Assembly (NCBI GenBank): GCA_019323195.1
Contig: JAHWHQ010000099.1
Location: forward strand, 1 to 13,980
Direction of reading: 5' to 3'
Length of the DNA stretch: 13,980 nucleotides
DNA from: Candidatus Woesearchaeota archaeon
GTDB taxonomy: Archaea; Nanobdellota; Nanobdellia; Woesearchaeales; JACPBV01
Both the position numbers and the translations under genes were made by a program. Of this stretch, positions 11,481-13,980 are shown piece after piece. The first letter of the stretch is position 1, and every line of letters starts with the position of its first letter. Under the pieces are notes generated by a model. The model searched no databases. It had not been told where the DNA came from and saw only the letters and a list, made by a program, of their open reading frames with translations.

Positions 11481-12410
11481 ATGGAAGCAATCATTAGCCT
11501 AGGTACTCTCCTAAAAAGAATAGAGCAGAATTCAGGCATAGTATTGATATCTTCGATAATCCTCGGCATATTATTTTCTAAATATACTAGATTAATGGCT
11601 CCTTATATAATGTACCTGTTGATGGGCATACTCTTCATAATATTCCTCAAGATTGATATAGGCGAGATTCTTTCACATGTCAAGAGGCCATTGCTTCTGT
11701 CTTATATCCTGCTTATGAACCTGATAATAACCCCTTTGATAGTTTATCTTCTGGTTATGCCTTTCAGGAAGGATCTAGTATTTGGAGCCTTGCTGCTGGC
11801 CAGCCTGCCTACAGGCACTGCTGCATCCGCAATAACAGAGATTATAGAAGGAAGAACGTCCCTGACCCTAATCCTTACTATATTAAGCACATTTCTTGCT
11901 ATGGCCACGATTCCATCTCTTTTTTACTTCTTGTTAAGGACCCAGATCAACCTGGATTATCTGGCTATGTCATTGACTCTTGCCAAGCTGATATTGATTC
12001 CGTTATTTCTTGCACAAGTAGCAAAATTATTGTTCAGGAACCCTATAAACAAATCAAAGAAGCATTTTGGAGGGATAACAGTGATGCTGGTAGCCATGAT
12101 AGCTATGTCAGTTGTAGGAAAGGAAGCCAATTATATCTTTTCAAATCCCCGTGAGCTTATATTCTATACTCTTATGCTGTATTTTCTTTTCGCATTATTC
12201 CAGATTATAGGTTATTTTATGGTTTTCTGGCTGAAGAAGGATGAGAAAATTGCTGTATCTGCATCAAAGGCAGTTATGAATAATACGCTGGGTATTGTAC
12301 TGGCTGCTTCATTCTTCAGTTCAGGAGTTACGCTTTTTCTGGTTTTGACTGAGCTTCCCTGGATAACCATGCCGGTTATATTCAAATCATTAAAGAGATA
12401 TTTTCCATGA
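11481..12410 (+). CDS. BASS-family (bile acid:sodium symporter-like) transporter
   Basis: A 309-residue membrane protein with about nine to ten hydrophobic helices (near 20-37, 40-58, 69-92, 99-118, 127-150, 157-180, 196-213, 224-250 and 265-290). Two features point to the BASS/SBF superfamily (PF01758, COG0385): the PTGTAASAITEIIEGRTS segment near 110-127, matching the unwound substrate-site region PxGxxS/A of the first repeat, and MNNTLGIVLAASFF near 265-279, matching the second repeat. Members usually import organic anions with sodium. The substrate here is unknown; bile acids are not expected in this setting. It is divergent from metK with a palindrome between them, so shared control and a methionine-related substrate are possible but unproven. 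The 3' end is complete and followed by 215 bp of regulatory DNA. Confidence 0.75.
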   Translation: MEAIISLGTLLKRIEQNSGIVLISSIILGILFSKYTRLMAPYIMYLLMGILFIIFLKIDIGEILSHVKRPLLLSYILLMNLIITPLIVYLLVMPFRKDLVFGALLLASLPTGTAASAITEIIEGRTSLTLILTILSTFLAMATIPSLFYFLLRTQINLDYLAMSLTLAKLILIPLFLAQVAKLLFRNPINKSKKHFGGITVMLVAMIAMSVVGKEANYIFSNPRELIFYTLMLYFLFALFQIIGYFMVFWLKKDEKIAVSASKAVMNNTLGIVLAASFFSSGVTLFLVLTELPWITMPVIFKSLKRYFP

Positions 12411-12532
12411 AACCTCTTTGTGGTTATCTGCAGGCCACCACCTAAGCTGAATATATACTTTCCACTATAGAAATCTTTATATATGGGTTTGTTCCAAAAT
12501 ATAGCCAGATATAGTTACTTTTTTTGAGTGAT

Positions 12533-12548
12533 ACACAATATATAGTGT
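12533..12548. promoter_or_regulatory. NrdR box 1
   Basis: ACACAATATATAGTGT matches every position of the NrdR box consensus acaCwAtATaTwgtgt. It lies just upstream of the probable nrdR TATA box (12558-12571). Confidence 0.75.
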
Positions 12549-12557
12549 TCAGGAACG

Positions 12558-12571
12558 AAATATTTAAATAT
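12558..12571 (+). promoter_or_regulatory. TATA box of the nrdR-nrdD operon
   Basis: The stretch aaatatttaaatat lies between NrdR boxes 1 and 2. The start expected near 12590 falls inside box 2, giving a leader of about 35 nt before ATG 12626. Confidence 0.5.
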
Positions 12572-12579
12572 AACCTACT

Positions 12580-12595
12580 ATACTATATGTTGTGT
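12580..12595. promoter_or_regulatory. NrdR box 2
   Basis: ATACTATATGTTGTGT matches the NrdR box consensus at all but two positions. It overlaps the expected transcription start. The third site begins 32 bp further on, about three helical turns, as is usual for paired NrdR boxes. Confidence 0.65.
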
Positions 12596-12611
12596 TGAGG
12601 TAAGTGGTTAA

Positions 12612-12627
12612 ACACTATATATAAGAT
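12612..12627. promoter_or_regulatory. Partial NrdR box 3 at the nrdR start codon
   Basis: ACACTATATATA matches the first twelve positions of the NrdR box, but the final GTGT is replaced by AGAT, where the nrdR start codon begins. It is exactly 32 bp from box 2, so it may act as a weak second half of a box pair. Confidence 0.45.
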
Positions 12628-13075
12628 GAGATGCCCATACTGCGGTCTAGGAGAGACAAAGGTTATCGAAACCAGGGAAGCAGAGGACTCTGATGTTACA
12701 AGACGGAGGAGGGAGTGCCTGAAATGCAGGAAGAGGTTTACGACATATGAGCGTGTGGAGATGCTTGATTTAAGGGTTGTAAAGAAGGACGGCAGGATTG
12801 AGGGCTTTGACAGGAGCAAGGTGCTTAACGGCATACTAAAGGCCTGCGAGAAAAGGCCTATCAAGATAGAAAAGATGGAGAGGATTGTCGATAAGATTGA
12901 CTCTGATCTTAGGAAGAAGGAAAGCGTTGAGATACCTGCCAAGGTTATAGGGGAGCTGGTTATGGAAAAGCTGAAGGAGCTTGATCATGTTGCTTATATA
13001 AGGTTTGCATCTGTTTACAGGGAGTTTAATGATATAAAAGGCTTTGAGAAGGAGCTTAAGAATATCAAAAGATAG
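12626..13075 (+). CDS. nrdR: Transcriptional repressor NrdR
   Basis: A 149-residue repressor of ribonucleotide reductase genes that senses dATP/ATP. An N-terminal zinc ribbon uses Cys3, Cys6, Cys31 and Cys34 (MRCPYCG and RECLKCRKRFTTYERVE). It is followed by the ATP-cone from about residue 49 (VVKKDGRIEGFDRSKVLNGI) to YREFNDI near 131-137. Length and domain order are those of bacterial NrdR, which only some archaea possess. ATG 12626 gives the canonical MRCPxC start. Its own promoter has two full and one partial NrdR boxes, so it should repress itself and the downstream nrdD, which begins 51 bp later. Identification is secure. Confidence 0.96.
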   Translation: MRCPYCGLGETKVIETREAEDSDVTRRRRECLKCRKRFTTYERVEMLDLRVVKKDGRIEGFDRSKVLNGILKACEKRPIKIEKMERIVDKIDSDLRKKESVEIPAKVIGELVMEKLKELDHVAYIRFASVYREFNDIKGFEKELKNIKR

Positions 13076-13126
13076 CAAAGTATAATCTCTTTAGTAAAAA
13101 ATAAGAGGAGGTATTTTAGGCTTAAA

Positions 13127-13980
13127 ATGGCAGACAACGGCTTTAGGATTTCCAAGATAAGAAAAAGAGACGGCAGGATTGTGGAGTTTGCTCCGGAGAA
13201 GATCACCAACGCTATACTTAAGGCAGCACAGGGGGTGGCTGTTAAAGATGGCAGGACAGTAGACAAGAAGGAAGTCGAGGAGCTTGGAAATAAGGTTCTT
13301 ACTATTCTTGAATACCAGTTTAGCGAAAAAGAGGTTCCTACGGTAGAGGAAGCGCAGGATATCGTTGAAAAGGTGCTGATCAAGTCAGGGCATGCAAAGA
13401 CTGCCAAGGCCTATATATTATACAGGCAGCAGCATGCAAAGATAAGGGAAGCTAAGGACATGCTTGTGGATGTGGGGAAGACCATTAAGTCGTATATCCA
13501 CCAGGAGGACTGGAGGGTGAGGGAGAACAGTAATGAGGATTACAGTTTTTCAGGCCTGCTTTTGTATGCGGCCGGTAAGGTTATAGGGAATTACGCCCTG
13601 AACGAGATATATACCCCTGACATAAAAGATGCTCATGTTAAGGGCTATTTCCATATCCATGACCTTAGCAATGCAGTGATAGGATACTGCTCAGGGTGGT
13701 CGCTGCAAAAACTGCTTGAGAAGGGCTTTGGAGGGGTGAAGAACAAGGTTGATGCAAAGCCGGCTAAGCACATGGGGGTTGTTGTGCACCAGATGGTCAA
13801 TTTTATAGGCTGCCTCCAGATGGAATTTGCAGGAGCTCAGGCGTTCAGCTCTACTGATACATTATTAGCTCCGTTTATAAAAGCGGATGATATGAGCTAT
13901 AAACAGGTTAAGCAATGCATGCAGGAGCTGGTCTACTCATTAAATATCCCATCAAGATGGGGGTGTGTGACTCCTGATAC
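13127..13980 (+). CDS. nrdD: Anaerobic (class III) ribonucleoside-triphosphate reductase, N-terminal part
   Basis: The first 284 codons of NrdD, which reduces NTPs to dNTPs without oxygen using a glycyl radical. An N-terminal ATP-cone (about 8-105, starting ISKIRKRDGRIVEFAPEKI) gives dATP control. The catalytic domain follows with YFHIHDLSNAVIGYCSGWSL (174-193), VVVHQMVNFIGCLQMEFAGA (218-237), QAFSSTDTLLAPFI (238-251) and LNIPSRWG (272-279), all typical of NrdD. Cys188 may be one of the active-site cysteines. The glycyl radical site and zinc-binding end lie beyond the window, as does any nrdG activase. A strong AGGAGG lies 16 nt before ATG 13127, longer than the spacing elsewhere here, so the exact start has some doubt; no other standard start codon lies closer in frame. 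It is co-transcribed with nrdR and implies anaerobic life. Confidence 0.95.
   Translation, partial: MADNGFRISKIRKRDGRIVEFAPEKITNAILKAAQGVAVKDGRTVDKKEVEELGNKVLTILEYQFSEKEVPTVEEAQDIVEKVLIKSGHAKTAKAYILYRQQHAKIREAKDMLVDVGKTIKSYIHQEDWRVRENSNEDYSFSGLLLYAAGKVIGNYALNEIYTPDIKDAHVKGYFHIHDLSNAVIGYCSGWSLQKLLEKGFGGVKNKVDAKPAKHMGVVVHQMVNFIGCLQMEFAGAQAFSSTDTLLAPFIKADDMSYKQVKQCMQELVYSLNIPSRWGCVTPD

Overview
The window is archaeal. Most genes have a TATA-like box whose centre lies about 25-30 bp before the start codon, so they look leaderless. The others carry a GGTG-type Shine-Dalgarno core 6 nt before ATG. Arginine is mostly AGG. The gene set includes archaeal families: a COG1407-type phosphoesterase, ZPR1-like zinc protein, SepF, and NrdR/NrdD. 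Several enzymes are of bacterial type (MetK, Apt, an LsrF-like aldolase). A DPANN lineage such as Woesearchaeota fits, but this is inference from gene content only.

Layout. 1-1400: the 5' part of an AI-2E family permease (-) diverges from a calcineurin-like phosphoesterase (+). 1409-2856: two-subunit class I fumarate hydratase. 2927-3382: an AT-rich orphan gene. 3425-3910: sepF (-), with an elaborate set of inverted repeats over its promoter, divergent from the ZPR1-like gene (4160-4684). 4790-6101: apt and mtnP (+), converging on a Zn-alcohol dehydrogenase and an LsrF-like class I aldolase (-, 6109-7925). 7996-9957: a seven-helix membrane protein, mtnA and a small winged-helix protein (-). 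10148-11320: metK (-), divergent from a BASS-family transporter (11481-12410). 12533-13980: NrdR boxes, nrdR and the start of nrdD.

How the genes fit together. MetK makes SAM. MTA formed from SAM can be split by MtnP to adenine, which Apt turns into AMP, and methylthioribose-1-P. MtnA isomerises that to methylthioribulose-1-P. The aldolase could then give DHAP plus methylthioacetaldehyde, which the alcohol dehydrogenase could reduce. MetK, Apt, MtnP and MtnA are supported by motifs; the aldolase and dehydrogenase steps are inferred from neighbourhood and chemistry. Together they would form an archaeal counterpart of the bacterial DHAP shunt, and this is the best candidate for a new system here. 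The same enzymes could salvage 5'-deoxyadenosine from radical-SAM enzymes, which a class III ribonucleotide reductase would require.

Other notable points are two genes whose conserved N-termini and well-placed Shine-Dalgarno sites imply AUU or AUC starts (fumarase beta, AI-2E permease), the repeat array in the sepF promoter, and a set of NrdR boxes in an archaeal promoter. No rRNA, tRNA, CRISPR array or intact mobile element was seen. No gene-free stretch exceeds 300 bp.
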